Assembly (NCBI GenBank): GCA_031268145.1
Contig: JAIRXS010000020.1
Span: forward strand, 1 to 64,000
Direction of reading: 5' to 3'
DNA length: 64,000 bases
Source of the DNA: Candidatus Endomicrobiellum siamense
Lineage (GTDB): Bacteria > Elusimicrobiota > Endomicrobiia > Endomicrobiales > Endomicrobiaceae
In this document: positions 27,177 to 38,000 of the stretch, one piece after another
Position numbering within the stretch: position 1 is the first letter of the stretch
Layout: every line of letters starts with the position of its first letter
Position numbers and translations under genes: made by a program
The notes under the pieces: generated by a model
The model's input: only the letters and a program-made list of their open reading frames with translations
Told to the model about the DNA's origin: nothing
Database searches by the model: none

Positions 27177-27503
27177 TTAATATTGAGTGACTTTAATGAA
27201 AACAATAAAAACTATAATGTAGGTAACATACGTGAAACAGTACCACAATATTTTTAAATTTAAGGTTTTATTTCTTTTTTTTAGCATAAATAAAATTAAT
27301 TTATAAATATATTTATATGCTATAAATAGTATTAAAGAAACTAAAAAAGAGCTGAGAAGAATACCAATATAAAGAGAAAAAAAACCTAAAATAAAATTAA
27401 AATTTATGTTGACAAGATAAAAAAAACTATCAATAAAACTATAAATAATAATGCTCATTAGAACAACTGTTATAAAAAACAAATATTTTTTACTATAAAA
27501 CAC
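27177..27503 (-). CDS. hypothetical membrane protein
   Basis: 108-aa ORF with multiple hydrophobic segments. Confidence 0.45.
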   Translation of the reverse strand: MFYSKKYLFFITVVLMSIIIYSFIDSFFYLVNINFNFILGFFSLYIGILLSSFLVSLILFIAYKYIYKLILFMLKKRNKTLNLKILWYCFTYVTYIIVFIVFIKVTQY

Positions 27504-27516
27504 TTTTACTCCAAAC

Positions 27517-28494
27517 TTAAATAAATGTTTTTAAAGTTGATAAAGATTCATAATCTCCGTAATCTGCTGCATACTTTAAATATTTCATACCTTCTTCTTT
27601 TTTATTAAGCTTTATCAACGACATTCCCAAAATATAATTTACCTTAGCGTTATTAGGATTAACCTTTAATGCTTCTAATGCCCAATCTTTAGATTGTTCA
27701 AACTCGCTATTGTTATAGTATAAGTTTGCAATTTTTATGTAGCTTGTAACAAACTCTTTATTAACTTCTACAGACTTTTCATACCAAAATAAAGCCTGTT
27801 TAAAATCTTTGAAATTATAATATATTTCACCTATATTATAATAAGCAATGAAAAAAGAAGGGTCACTATCTTTTGTTTTTTGATAATACTCTAAAGCATC
27901 TAAATTTAAACCTTCCTGTCTAAACGTGTTGCCAATAAGATTGTAAAAACCTGCTTTACTAAACTTCTGTGATGCTAAAGCCTTGTTATAAAATAATCTT
28001 GCTTCTTTATAAAGGGAACATTTTCTATAGCATAAGCCTATAAGCAAATATAATTTTTCAGAATTTGGATTTAAATTAATTGCTTTTTTAAGATAATTGC
28101 AAGCTTGTAAAAAAATCTTTTTATCATTTGTATTACAAGCCTTAATATACAATACGTTGCCTAGAGCATAATAATTTTCAAAATCAAATGGATCCAGCTC
28201 AACAGTAAGTTTAAAATATTTTATTGCTAAATCATAATTTTCTAAACCAAGTAAAGACTGTGCGTAATCTTTATATACCTCTACATCTAAAGTTTTTAAT
28301 TTTATTGCTTTGTTAAAATATCTAGCTGCAAAAAAATAATTTTCATCAAAAAAATAATAGTTAGCTTTTTCTAATATATAACCTTTAGAATAACAAACAT
28401 CTCTAAGAAAATATATTCCACTAGACAAAATTAAAAAGAGCAGAGTAAATACCGTGCTATTTTTTAAGTTGGCATCCAATCTTTTTTTTAGCAT
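27517..28494 (-). CDS. TPR-repeat protein
   Basis: Repeated TPR pattern (ALGNVLYIKAC, LIGLCYRKCSLYKEA, YYNIGEIYYNFKDFKQALFWYEKSVE). Confidence 0.85.
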   Translation of the reverse strand: MLKKRLDANLKNSTVFTLLFLILSSGIYFLRDVCYSKGYILEKANYYFFDENYFFAARYFNKAIKLKTLDVEVYKDYAQSLLGLENYDLAIKYFKLTVELDPFDFENYYALGNVLYIKACNTNDKKIFLQACNYLKKAINLNPNSEKLYLLIGLCYRKCSLYKEARLFYNKALASQKFSKAGFYNLIGNTFRQEGLNLDALEYYQKTKDSDPSFFIAYYNIGEIYYNFKDFKQALFWYEKSVEVNKEFVTSYIKIANLYYNNSEFEQSKDWALEALKVNPNNAKVNYILGMSLIKLNKKEEGMKYLKYAADYGDYESLSTLKTFI

Positions 28495-28495
28495 T

Positions 28496-30034
28496 TTAAT
28501 TTACGCTTACTCCTATTTTTACACCATCTACATTTTGCCAACCAACTTTTCGCAAAGCATCTATAACATCCCGTAAGTGCTGCTTACTTGAATGTACAAT
28601 ATAAATTTTTGTGTTTTTATTTTGTTTTTGCAACCACTTTTGCAGCATATCAAAATCTGCATGATCAGAAAAAACATCATATTGTTTTACGCTTGCAATA
28701 CTTCTTGTCCCATCGTGTAGAACTTTGCCTTTAAGGGCAAGCCCTGCGTTACTTAAAGGACTAACATAATTTACTAACATTACAAAAACATTCCTATTTA
28801 GCAACATTTTCGGCGTAAGTTGATACGATTTACCTCTATCCATATCCCCACTAGATGACAATAATATCATCTGTTTGTCATAATTTCTTAGCATTTGAAG
28901 TTTTGCTTCTTTTGGTAAAATTGAACCTTCTTGATAAACATTTTCTAAGAACCAATCTTTTTGGCTTTGGCTACTGGACAATTCTTTTTGATACAAAGCA
29001 GTGATAGCATTTGCGCTTGGAGATATGGAATAAATTGGCAATTCTTTTGAAAGTAGTCCTTCTTCTTGCATTAACTTTAATTCGTACAAAATTTTTTGCG
29101 TTCTGTTAAGCGCTAAAGCAGGAATCCACACAATTTTATTGTTAGAAACAGCTTTTATTAAATCTTTTCTAAAAACCTCATATTGCTGACTAGATTTTTT
29201 AATGCTAGAACCATAAGTTGCCTCCATAAAAATTAAATCTGCTCTCTCAGGAACCTCAAACATTCCGTTGAATCTAGAGTAGCCACCACTGCCTAGATCT
29301 CCTGAAAATAAAACTTTTTTATTGTCTAAAGTGAACATTAAACTTGCAGATCCTGGAATATGCCCAGCATTTATAAATTTCACAGTTAAATTTTCAGATA
29401 AGCTGTTTTCTAAACCGTACTCTACTGTAACAAAATATTCCTCTATTTCTTGAGTTTCTAACTGACAGCAATTTTTACATAATAAAAACTTTGCTGATTC
29501 TTGTTTTTCTAAATCATCTAAATAACTTGTATCTTTAGAATACTTTAAGGATTTAATCTTGTTTTTACATTCTGGTCTCCAATGAGCAACAATAAAACTT
29601 TTTTTATGTTTAGCTTTTTTCTGTTGACTTAGAGACCAAAACCAGTTTCTCTTTATTAAATCAAAACCATTTCTACATTTAAAAAGCTCTAAAGCTATTT
29701 CCTTTGTAGCATTTGTTGAATAAATTTTACCTTTAAAACCACTGTTTATTAGAAGCGGAATTTTACCACTATGGTCTAAATGAGCATGAGTTAAACAAAG
29801 AGCTTTTGCTTTAATAAGTTTAGAGTCTATATGCCTGTTTTTATATTCAGTATTTCCTATACCTTCAGGCATAAAAAGACCACAATCAACAATAATGCTA
29901 CTATTGATACCTTCTAAAAGGAAACAACTTCCAGAAACTGTTTCTGCTGCGCCATACGGAGTAATAGAAATATCTGCATAGATAATATTTACAAAAAATA
30001 TCAAATTAAAAAATACTGAAATTATTTTTTTCAT
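28496..30034 (-). CDS. beta-CASP metallo-beta-lactamase-fold RNase-like protein with predicted signal peptide
   Basis: LTHAHLDHSGKIP (HxHxDH), FSGDLGSGG, EATYGSS, FSDHADFDML; N-terminus MKKIISVFFNLIFFVNIIYA. Confidence 0.85.
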   Translation of the reverse strand: MKKIISVFFNLIFFVNIIYADISITPYGAAETVSGSCFLLEGINSSIIVDCGLFMPEGIGNTEYKNRHIDSKLIKAKALCLTHAHLDHSGKIPLLINSGFKGKIYSTNATKEIALELFKCRNGFDLIKRNWFWSLSQQKKAKHKKSFIVAHWRPECKNKIKSLKYSKDTSYLDDLEKQESAKFLLCKNCCQLETQEIEEYFVTVEYGLENSLSENLTVKFINAGHIPGSASLMFTLDNKKVLFSGDLGSGGYSRFNGMFEVPERADLIFMEATYGSSIKKSSQQYEVFRKDLIKAVSNNKIVWIPALALNRTQKILYELKLMQEEGLLSKELPIYSISPSANAITALYQKELSSSQSQKDWFLENVYQEGSILPKEAKLQMLRNYDKQMILLSSSGDMDRGKSYQLTPKMLLNRNVFVMLVNYVSPLSNAGLALKGKVLHDGTRSIASVKQYDVFSDHADFDMLQKWLQKQNKNTKIYIVHSSKQHLRDVIDALRKVGWQNVDGVKIGVSVN

Positions 30035-30115
30035 TTTAAATATATCTAGCTTTTACAAACAGGTCCTTCTGTTGACATGAAGTTTTCCTAAATATCAAAA
30101 TTTTACATTCTTTTC

Positions 30116-31774
30116 TTACATTTTTTCTGGACAAGAAACACCTAAAAGATTTAATCCGTTTCTTATTACTATCATAACGCTTTCAACAAGTTTTAAACGG
30201 GAAGATGTAAGGTTTGTATCCTCGCTTAAAACGCGACATTTCTCATAAAATGCATGATACTTATCGGCAAGGTCTATCAAATATGAAGTAAAACAATGTG
30301 GACTCATCAATTTTTCTGACAAGAAAAGCGTATCGCAAAATGCAGAAAGTTGTTTTATTAAGTCTTTTTCTTCTTTTGTGTTAAGCAACGTTAAATCTAT
30401 ATTGTTTATATCATTAACAATATCTTTTCTATTCTTACTTTCTTTAATTATAGAATTACATCTAGCACTTACATACTGTACATAAAAAACAGGATTTTCG
30501 TTAGATTGTTTTTTAGCAAGGTCTAAATCAAATTCCAGTGGAGAGTCTGGAGATCTCAATAAAAAGAAAAATCTACAAACATCTTTACCCACCTCATCTA
30601 TAACTTCTTTTAAAGTTATAAATTCTCCAGATCGTGTTGACATCACAATAGGAGAGCCATTTCTTACCAAGGAAACAAGTTGATATAAAATTATATTTAA
30701 ATTGTGTTGATCAAAACCTAACATTTGAATGCAAGCTTTAATCCTGGCTACATATCCATGATGATCTGCGCCCCAAATATTTACAAGTTTAGAAAAACCT
30801 CTTTCAAACTTATTTTTGTGATAAGCAACATCTGAGGCAAGATATGTATACCTTCCATCACTTCTTTTTAAAACCCTGTCTTTATCATCGCCAAATTTAG
30901 TTGAAGCAAGCCATAATGCATTGTCTTTTATATAAGCATCGCCTTTTTCAAGAAAGTATTGGCAAGCTTTGTCTACCTGCGTTTGACCTGAACTGTTCTT
31001 AACAGATGCTAAGGTTGCTTCTGAAAACCAATTATCAAAGTCTACTGAAAAATTTCTTAAGTCGTTTTCTATAGTTTTTAAAATATCTTTTACAGATTCT
31101 GCTCTAAAGTCTATATCTTTAATATCTTTTCCTTCTAATATTAAACGTTTTGCTATATCAGTAATATAACTTCCTTGATAATGATCTTGAGGAAATTCAA
31201 TTTGTTCGCCTTTAAGTTGTCTGTATCTAAGTTCTGTAGATTTTGCCAAAACAAGCATTTGATTGCCGACATCATTTAAATAATACTCTTTTACTACATT
31301 ATATCCTAAATGTTTTAAAATTCTAGAAAGCGAATCTCCGATCGCAGCTCCTCTCCCATGTCCAATATGCAAAGGACCTGTAGGATTTGCTGAAACAAAT
31401 TCAACTATAACTTTTTTATTACTGCTGTTTAAAACCTTACCATAGTCTTCTTTTTGTGTAAGTATAGTAATAAGTTCATTATATAAAACCTCATGTTTTA
31501 TATGTAAATTTATAAAACCAGCTCCAGCAATATCTGCTTTTTCTATTAATTCAGGCATTTCTTTAAGTATTTTATCTACAAGCTCCTCACCTACTAACTT
31601 CGGATTTATTTTGATTTTCTTTGCTATAAGCATTGCAGCATTAGTTGCAAAATCAGCATTAATATTTTCAGGAGGGACTTCTATACTAAACTTTAGATTT
31701 TCATCTATATTTTTATTTTTTAAATAGCTAGCAACCAAATCGTTTAACTTCTCTCTTATTTTTTGTTTTATCAT
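30116..31774 (-). CDS. argS: arginyl-tRNA synthetase
   Basis: EFVSANPTGPLHIGHGRGAAIGDSL, DVGNQM. Confidence 0.98.
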   Translation of the reverse strand: MIKQKIREKLNDLVASYLKNKNIDENLKFSIEVPPENINADFATNAAMLIAKKIKINPKLVGEELVDKILKEMPELIEKADIAGAGFINLHIKHEVLYNELITILTQKEDYGKVLNSSNKKVIVEFVSANPTGPLHIGHGRGAAIGDSLSRILKHLGYNVVKEYYLNDVGNQMLVLAKSTELRYRQLKGEQIEFPQDHYQGSYITDIAKRLILEGKDIKDIDFRAESVKDILKTIENDLRNFSVDFDNWFSEATLASVKNSSGQTQVDKACQYFLEKGDAYIKDNALWLASTKFGDDKDRVLKRSDGRYTYLASDVAYHKNKFERGFSKLVNIWGADHHGYVARIKACIQMLGFDQHNLNIILYQLVSLVRNGSPIVMSTRSGEFITLKEVIDEVGKDVCRFFFLLRSPDSPLEFDLDLAKKQSNENPVFYVQYVSARCNSIIKESKNRKDIVNDINNIDLTLLNTKEEKDLIKQLSAFCDTLFLSEKLMSPHCFTSYLIDLADKYHAFYEKCRVLSEDTNLTSSRLKLVESVMIVIRNGLNLLGVSCPEKM

Positions 31775-32271
31775 TACCAGACCTCATATTTGACTTTTTC
31801 TGACTGCCATCTATCTTTGGCAGGACTATTGTCTTGCGCTCTTCCAATTACAACAAGTGAGAACGGTTTTATATTTTCTGGTAAATTAAACAATTTTGAT
31901 ATAGCATTGGACCTTTCTTCATTAGAATATATCCCGCACCAAACCGAACCATATCTTCTTGCGGTAGCAGCAAGAAGAATATTTTGAGTTGCTGCAGCGC
32001 AATCCTGCGGTAAATATCCGCCATAAGATAAAGATTGGTCCCCAACAACTAAAACTGCAACAGGAGCATTTAATATCATTTGAGCAGCTTGATGTACAGA
32101 CGCAATTTTTTTATGCATTTGTTTATCTTTTATAACTATAAAAGAATAACATCTTGTGTTTCTTGCAGTAGGTGCAGACATTGCAACACGTAAAATATAT
32201 TCTAAATCTTCTTGTTTCACATCTTCATTTGTGTATTTACGAACGCTTTTTCTTTCAAGCAAGATATCCAT
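31774..32271 (-). CDS. nitroreductase family protein
   Basis: LLERKSVRKYTNEDVKQEDLEYILRVAMSAPTARNTRCYSFIVI. Confidence 0.92.
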   Translation of the reverse strand: MDILLERKSVRKYTNEDVKQEDLEYILRVAMSAPTARNTRCYSFIVIKDKQMHKKIASVHQAAQMILNAPVAVLVVGDQSLSYGGYLPQDCAAATQNILLAATARRYGSVWCGIYSNEERSNAISKLFNLPENIKPFSLVVIGRAQDNSPAKDRWQSEKVKYEVW

Positions 32272-32357
32272 TATAACATCTCCTTATGTATTATATTATT
32301 AATCGAAATTATATCAATTTTTATACATAGTTAAAAGATTATGTTATAATTACAGGG

Positions 32358-34610
32358 ATGAAAGAATTATTGACAAAAGATTTAAACCATTCTCAAAAAG
32401 AAGCTGTACTTTATACTCAAGGACCTCTAATAATCTTTGCAGGAGCAGGTACTGGAAAAACTAGGGTTATAACCCATAGAATCGCTTATTTGCTTTCTTT
32501 AGGCGTAAAACCGTGGTCAATACTTGCTGTTACTTTTACAAATAAAGCCGCTGCAGAGATGAAAGAACGCATATCTGCTTTATCACCAAAAACAGGCGAG
32601 GATGTGTGGGTATCAACATTTCATTCTTTTTGTGCTTATTTTTTAAGAGTTGAATCAGAAAATATAGGACTTAACCCTGATTTTTCAATATATGATTTTT
32701 CAGATCAAAAAAATGCCATTAAAGATTGTTTAAAAGAATTAAATATTGACGAAAAAAAGTTTAAAATATCCAATATTGCAAATAAAATAAGCCGCGCTAA
32801 AGATGATTTAAAAACTCCCTCCGATTTAGCTTATGAAGAAGAAAAAAATGACGACTTAAACAAAATAACAATAGCAAAAGTATATCAACTTTATCAAAAA
32901 AAGCTTGATATGGCACAAGCTTTAGATTTTGGCGATTTAGTAATGCGTACGGTTTTAACGTTGCAGCATTATCCTGAAATCCTTGAAAAATACCAATTAA
33001 AATATCAATATATTTTAGTTGATGAATATCAAGACACTAACCATGCTCAATACGTTTTTATAAAACTTCTCTCCAAAAAACATGAAAATTTGTGTGTTTG
33101 TGGTGATGATGATCAATCAGTTTATTCTTGGAGAGGAGCAGATATAAAAAATATTTTAGATTTTCAAAAAGATTATCCTAATGCAAAAGCAGTTAAACTA
33201 GAACAAAATTATAGGTCTACTCCTAAAATTTTAACCGCTGCTTGGCAAGTTGTACAAAATAACAATAACAGGGTACCTAAACAATTATGGACACAAAATC
33301 CTGACGAAGGCAACGTATCTACTATAAGAGCTATTAATGAAAATGAAGAGGCTGAAAGAGTTTCAAACTTAATTATTACAAAATCAAAACAAAACCAATT
33401 TAACTTTTCAGATTTTGCTGTATTTTATAGGACAAATGCACAATCCCGTACATTTGAAGACACTTTTAGAAGACATGGTTTACCTTACGTAGTTATAGGG
33501 ACGCTGCGTTTTTACGATAGGGCAGAAATTAAAGATATTATGGCGTATTTAAAACTTATACATAATACAAATGATAATGTAAGCTTTAAAAGAATAATAA
33601 ATGTCCCTAAAAGAGGACTAGGAAAAACTTCCTTAGAAAAGCTTGAAAAGTTTGCCATGCTGAAAGACCTTTCTCTTTGGGATTCTATTGCGCGAGCAAA
33701 AGATATAGGTCTTGGAAAAAGCGCAATTACTGCACTAAATTCCTTTAAACAGCTAATTGAGACTTTCATAAACTTAAAAGAGAAAACATCTGTAAAAGAA
33801 ATAGCTCAAAAAATAATTGTACATTCAGGTTATATAGAAGAACTGGAAGATGAAAATACGCCAGAATCTAAAACAAAAATAGAAAACATACAAGAACTCA
33901 TATCAGCAATAGCAGATTTCGAAAAGCGTTCTCCTGATAAAACTCTGGCAGGATATTTAATGCAAATCGCATTAGTAAGTGACACAGATAACTTAGATAA
34001 GTCTAATGGTAGAGTTACTTTGATGACTTTACATTTGGCAAAAGGTCTGGAATTTAACAATGTATTTTTATGTGGACTTGAAGAAGGACTTTTCCCTATA
34101 GGCGAATCTGCTTTTAACTTGGATGACTTAGCAGAAGAAAGAAGACTTATGTATGTAGGCATGACAAGAGCAAAAAAACATTTATATTTATGTTGGGCCA
34201 CAGAAAGAACTATCTTCGGAAAAATCAAATGGAATATGCCTTCTAGATTTATAAGAGAAGCTGGCTTTAAAGAAGAGTTTGTGCAAAGAAACTTTATACC
34301 AAAACATAACTTTAGAATTTTTGGCAGAGATAACAATTATGAAAAACCTAATTACAAAAACTATGCCCAGATAAGCTATAAGAACAGTTATGATTATATA
34401 CCTCCTGATGAGGGTGTATTAACAAAAAAACAAGAAGATAACAGTGTTTACAAAATAGGTGCAAAAATTTTACACCCTACTTTTGGGAATGGAAAAATCA
34501 TAGATAAAATCGGTACAGATAACGACTTAAAGCTTGTAATATTATTTGATTCTGGCACATGGAAAAAACTGCTAGCAAAAGCGATAGATATTACTATGAT
34601 GATTGAATAA
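32358..34610 (+). CDS. pcrA: UvrD/PcrA-type superfamily I DNA helicase
   Basis: FAGAGTGKTRVITHRIAYLL, VDEYQDTNHAQY, DDDQSVYSWRGAD, MTLHLAKGLEFNNVF, YVGMTRAKK. Confidence 0.97.
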   Translation: MKELLTKDLNHSQKEAVLYTQGPLIIFAGAGTGKTRVITHRIAYLLSLGVKPWSILAVTFTNKAAAEMKERISALSPKTGEDVWVSTFHSFCAYFLRVESENIGLNPDFSIYDFSDQKNAIKDCLKELNIDEKKFKISNIANKISRAKDDLKTPSDLAYEEEKNDDLNKITIAKVYQLYQKKLDMAQALDFGDLVMRTVLTLQHYPEILEKYQLKYQYILVDEYQDTNHAQYVFIKLLSKKHENLCVCGDDDQSVYSWRGADIKNILDFQKDYPNAKAVKLEQNYRSTPKILTAAWQVVQNNNNRVPKQLWTQNPDEGNVSTIRAINENEEAERVSNLIITKSKQNQFNFSDFAVFYRTNAQSRTFEDTFRRHGLPYVVIGTLRFYDRAEIKDIMAYLKLIHNTNDNVSFKRIINVPKRGLGKTSLEKLEKFAMLKDLSLWDSIARAKDIGLGKSAITALNSFKQLIETFINLKEKTSVKEIAQKIIVHSGYIEELEDENTPESKTKIENIQELISAIADFEKRSPDKTLAGYLMQIALVSDTDNLDKSNGRVTLMTLHLAKGLEFNNVFLCGLEEGLFPIGESAFNLDDLAEERRLMYVGMTRAKKHLYLCWATERTIFGKIKWNMPSRFIREAGFKEEFVQRNFIPKHNFRIFGRDNNYEKPNYKNYAQISYKNSYDYIPPDEGVLTKKQEDNSVYKIGAKILHPTFGNGKIIDKIGTDNDLKLVILFDSGTWKKLLAKAIDITMMIE

Positions 34611-34636
34611 ATACAAATAAAGCTATGTAAACTCCT

Positions 34637-34894
34637 TTAAGCGTTTGACGCTGTTACTCCTTCTTCCTGTAAGTTTTGGTCGTTTGCAACATCATTTCTT
34701 TCTTCATCTACAAGTTTATTCTCATCTGTAACCATTTGTTCTGGATTGGTATCACTATATCCCACTTGTACATTTTTCTTATTCTCTAACATACTAGAAA
34801 CTTTTTTAGGGGCTTTAAATATTGAACTAACTACAAGAACTACTACTACAATTAAAAGAAGTGTTATAAGGTACAATTTATGTTTATCTTGCAT
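34637..34894 (-). CDS. hypothetical small membrane-anchored protein
   Basis: 85 aa, one N-terminal TM segment (LYLITLLLIVVVVLVVSSIF). Confidence 0.5.
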   Translation of the reverse strand: MQDKHKLYLITLLLIVVVVLVVSSIFKAPKKVSSMLENKKNVQVGYSDTNPEQMVTDENKLVDEERNDVANDQNLQEEGVTASNA

Positions 34895-35155
34895 TTTTCC
34901 TCCAAGTTATACTGTTATTGTATAAAATTATTTAAATTTTATACAATGGATATACCAATTTAAAAAATAGCATAAGATCAATTTAAGTGACGACATTAAA
35001 TCTAAAAAATCAAAAACTATTATTTACCTATATATGGAAAGTAATCTTTAACAGTTAAGTCATTATTATGTTGATTTTGTATGTAGGTAAAATTATAAAA
35101 TACAACAAAATACAGTTTTTTGATAAATATTTACACGAAATTTCTAGAAAGAACT

Positions 35156-36430
35156 ATGTTAAAATATAAAAAAATAATTTGGATTTTTTTGTTAACGATT
35201 GTCTTGACCGGCAGTGGTCTCTGGTATTATAAACCAAAGCTGTTTCAGGAACTAGTTTCAGCTAAAAAAAATTTTCTTCAATTAAGTAATAATGAAATTC
35301 TTGAGGATTTTGATTATCTCTACACAGTTTTAAAGTCGAACAGTCCATTAGTTTGTGTTGCTAAACGAAATGGTTTAAATTTTGATACAAAATATAAACA
35401 GTACCGTGAAAAGATTTCAAGATCTAACAATAATTTTGAAAAAATAACATTGATTGACGAATTTTCAAATCTTCTTCCAGGTCATAATGGAATCCTTTTG
35501 GGTGACATAGACTATTGGTTTAAAGTCTACAGATGTATACCCGATCGCCAAACTTGGGCTAAAATATTATCTAATACGCTGAGTGTAAAAAATCATAGAC
35601 TTTATTTTAATTTCAAACATCAAAAAAATAAACTGGCAAAAAAAAATTTAAGTCAAGGATTTGTACAAAACAACAATGTTATAGTTCAAATTATTGAACC
35701 TAACAAGATTGCTTACATAAAAATCAAATCTTTTGAAAATAAATATATTAATGATGTTGAAGAAAAAATAATTTTTGATTTTTATAAAAAAATTAAAAAT
35801 TATAAGCATTTAATAATTGATATCACCGGAAATAGTGGTGGTTCAAGTGATTATGTTGTAAAATATCTCCTTCCTATTTTTAAAGAAGAATATCATATAA
35901 GTCTTATAGACCTCTTTAAAATTGGAAACCACGCAGCACCTTTTATCAAAGAAGCATTTAAAGAAATTCATCCAATAAATGAATTTTTGAAATTTAATAA
36001 TCTTAGCTTAGACAAACAACAAAAATTAAAAATTTTTTATGGTATTAATAAAACTGATATTAAAGATTTAACACACTACTACTGTGCAATCCTTACCATA
36101 AAACCTGAATCACAATTTCTTCTTAAATGCAAGAAATGGCTTTTGATTGACGAAAAAGTTTTTTCAGCAAGTGAGGGATTTACTACGCTTTGCAAAGAAA
36201 TGAAACTTGCCACTATTGTAGGTAAAACATCTCGTGGAGATGGATGTAGTACAGATCCTGCATTGATTATGTTACCAAATTCAAAAATGATTTTTCGATA
36301 TTCTTTAGGTTACGGTCTAAATCCTGATGGTACATGTAGTGCTGAGTTTGGTACTGTACCAGACATAAAATTATCTGATGATAGAGAAATTCCTCTTGAA
36401 ACTTGTTTAAGAGTAATTAAAAATCTATAA
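35156..36430 (+). CDS. S41-family (C-terminal processing) peptidase-like protein
   Basis: LIIDITGNSGGSSDYV, DEKVFSASEGFTTLCKEMKLATIVGKTSRGDG, GTVPDIKLSDD; N-terminal TM; start at MLKYKKI. Confidence 0.75.
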   Translation: MLKYKKIIWIFLLTIVLTGSGLWYYKPKLFQELVSAKKNFLQLSNNEILEDFDYLYTVLKSNSPLVCVAKRNGLNFDTKYKQYREKISRSNNNFEKITLIDEFSNLLPGHNGILLGDIDYWFKVYRCIPDRQTWAKILSNTLSVKNHRLYFNFKHQKNKLAKKNLSQGFVQNNNVIVQIIEPNKIAYIKIKSFENKYINDVEEKIIFDFYKKIKNYKHLIIDITGNSGGSSDYVVKYLLPIFKEEYHISLIDLFKIGNHAAPFIKEAFKEIHPINEFLKFNNLSLDKQQKLKIFYGINKTDIKDLTHYYCAILTIKPESQFLLKCKKWLLIDEKVFSASEGFTTLCKEMKLATIVGKTSRGDGCSTDPALIMLPNSKMIFRYSLGYGLNPDGTCSAEFGTVPDIKLSDDREIPLETCLRVIKNL

Positions 36431-36502
36431 TCAATTAGTCCTTTATAAAAATAAGGTTTTGATCAAATAATGATATGTACAAAAGTACGACATAATATTT
36501 TT

Positions 36503-37909
36503 ATGAGCAATTATAAAATCCTATTTATTACCTTAATTTTTTTTGTGTATTCTATTTCAAATGCTCAAAAAGAAGACACACTTCTAAATAAACAAAATAT
36601 TATAACTCAAGATATTCCAATCCCTTCTACAAGTTTTGAAGACAATTCAAATATATCTAAAGCATCAAAAGCTTTACAAGAAGCTGCTAATGATTCTGAA
36701 ACAAAATCTAAAATTATTTTAGCACAAGTTTATTATCAAAAATCTTATAACGCATTTAAAGCCAATCACTTAAAAAACGCAAAGAAAAATTTTCATTTAT
36801 TTTTAGACACTTTAAAGTCTGCTAATATTGACCCTGCCTTATATTTTTTTATTTTTGATAATGTAGATGAAATATTAAAGCATCTAAATTCTATATATTC
36901 GTCCACATCAACCACTTCAACATCAATTACTAAAGAATATTCTATTGCCATGTCTGCTGAAGATAATTCTCTTGTAGAAAAATATATTTCTATATATTCT
37001 TCTAAACCTGCAAAAGAAAAAATAAAACTTGCTTTTGAAAGAAGCGGAGCATATAAAGACATAATTTTAAAAACTTCAAGAGAAATGAATCTTCCTGAAG
37101 AACTATTATATCTACCTATCGTTGAAAGTCTGTACAATATCAATACAGTATCACGAGCAGGTGCAGTAGGTCTATGGCAAATTATGGCACATAGAGGGAG
37201 AGCCTTGGGTCTTCAAATTAATTATTGGATAGATGAAAGAAAAGACCCAGAAAAATCTACAAAAGCTGCATGCTTATATTTAAAACAGCTATATCTTATG
37301 TTAAATGATTGGCATTTGACCCTTGCTGCATATAATAGAGGAGAATATGGACTTATCAGAGACATGCGCTTTTCTAATGCTTCAAACATTTCAGAAATGA
37401 CAACCAGAAATGCTATCCCTAAAGAAACTCAAAATTATGTGCCTCAATTTATAGCAGCTGCAACAATTGCAAAAGATTTAGAATCTTATGGTTTTGCTGA
37501 TCTTAATTATCATCAGTCTTTAAAATATGACGTATATTACACAGATAAAGTTATAGATTTAACAATTGTCGCAAAATGCGCAAATACAACATTAGAAGAA
37601 ATAAAAAAATTAAATCCTGCTTTACAAGCTTGGTGTACCCCTTTGGGATACCCTAACTTTGCATTAAAAATACCTTATGGAAGTAGAGATATTTTTTTAG
37701 AAAATATCTCTAAGATTAGTGATTTAAACCCTTCACCTGGATTTGTAAAGCATAAAATTATAAAAGGCGAATATTTAGAAAAAATTGCATATAAATATAA
37801 AACTACCCCAAAAGAAATTTACAAAGATAATCCTAACTTATCAAAACAAAAATATTTAAGGCCTGGTCAAACACTTATAATTAGACCAGGAAGAAAATAC
37901 TTTAAGTGA
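36503..37909 (+). CDS. membrane-bound lytic murein transglycosylase D-like protein with LysM
   Basis: LPEELLYLPIVESLYNINTVSRAGAVGLWQIMAHRGRALGL; LysM HKIIKGEYLEKIAYKYKTTPKEIYKDNP. Confidence 0.92.
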   Translation: MSNYKILFITLIFFVYSISNAQKEDTLLNKQNIITQDIPIPSTSFEDNSNISKASKALQEAANDSETKSKIILAQVYYQKSYNAFKANHLKNAKKNFHLFLDTLKSANIDPALYFFIFDNVDEILKHLNSIYSSTSTTSTSITKEYSIAMSAEDNSLVEKYISIYSSKPAKEKIKLAFERSGAYKDIILKTSREMNLPEELLYLPIVESLYNINTVSRAGAVGLWQIMAHRGRALGLQINYWIDERKDPEKSTKAACLYLKQLYLMLNDWHLTLAAYNRGEYGLIRDMRFSNASNISEMTTRNAIPKETQNYVPQFIAAATIAKDLESYGFADLNYHQSLKYDVYYTDKVIDLTIVAKCANTTLEEIKKLNPALQAWCTPLGYPNFALKIPYGSRDIFLENISKISDLNPSPGFVKHKIIKGEYLEKIAYKYKTTPKEIYKDNPNLSKQKYLRPGQTLIIRPGRKYFK

Positions 37910-38000
37910 TGTTTCCTGTGATGGCAAACTCAAGAGTTTAAAAATAACTTTTTTCTGATATAAGCTTAGGATAAAATTTTGACTAATGGGTTAAGATAAA

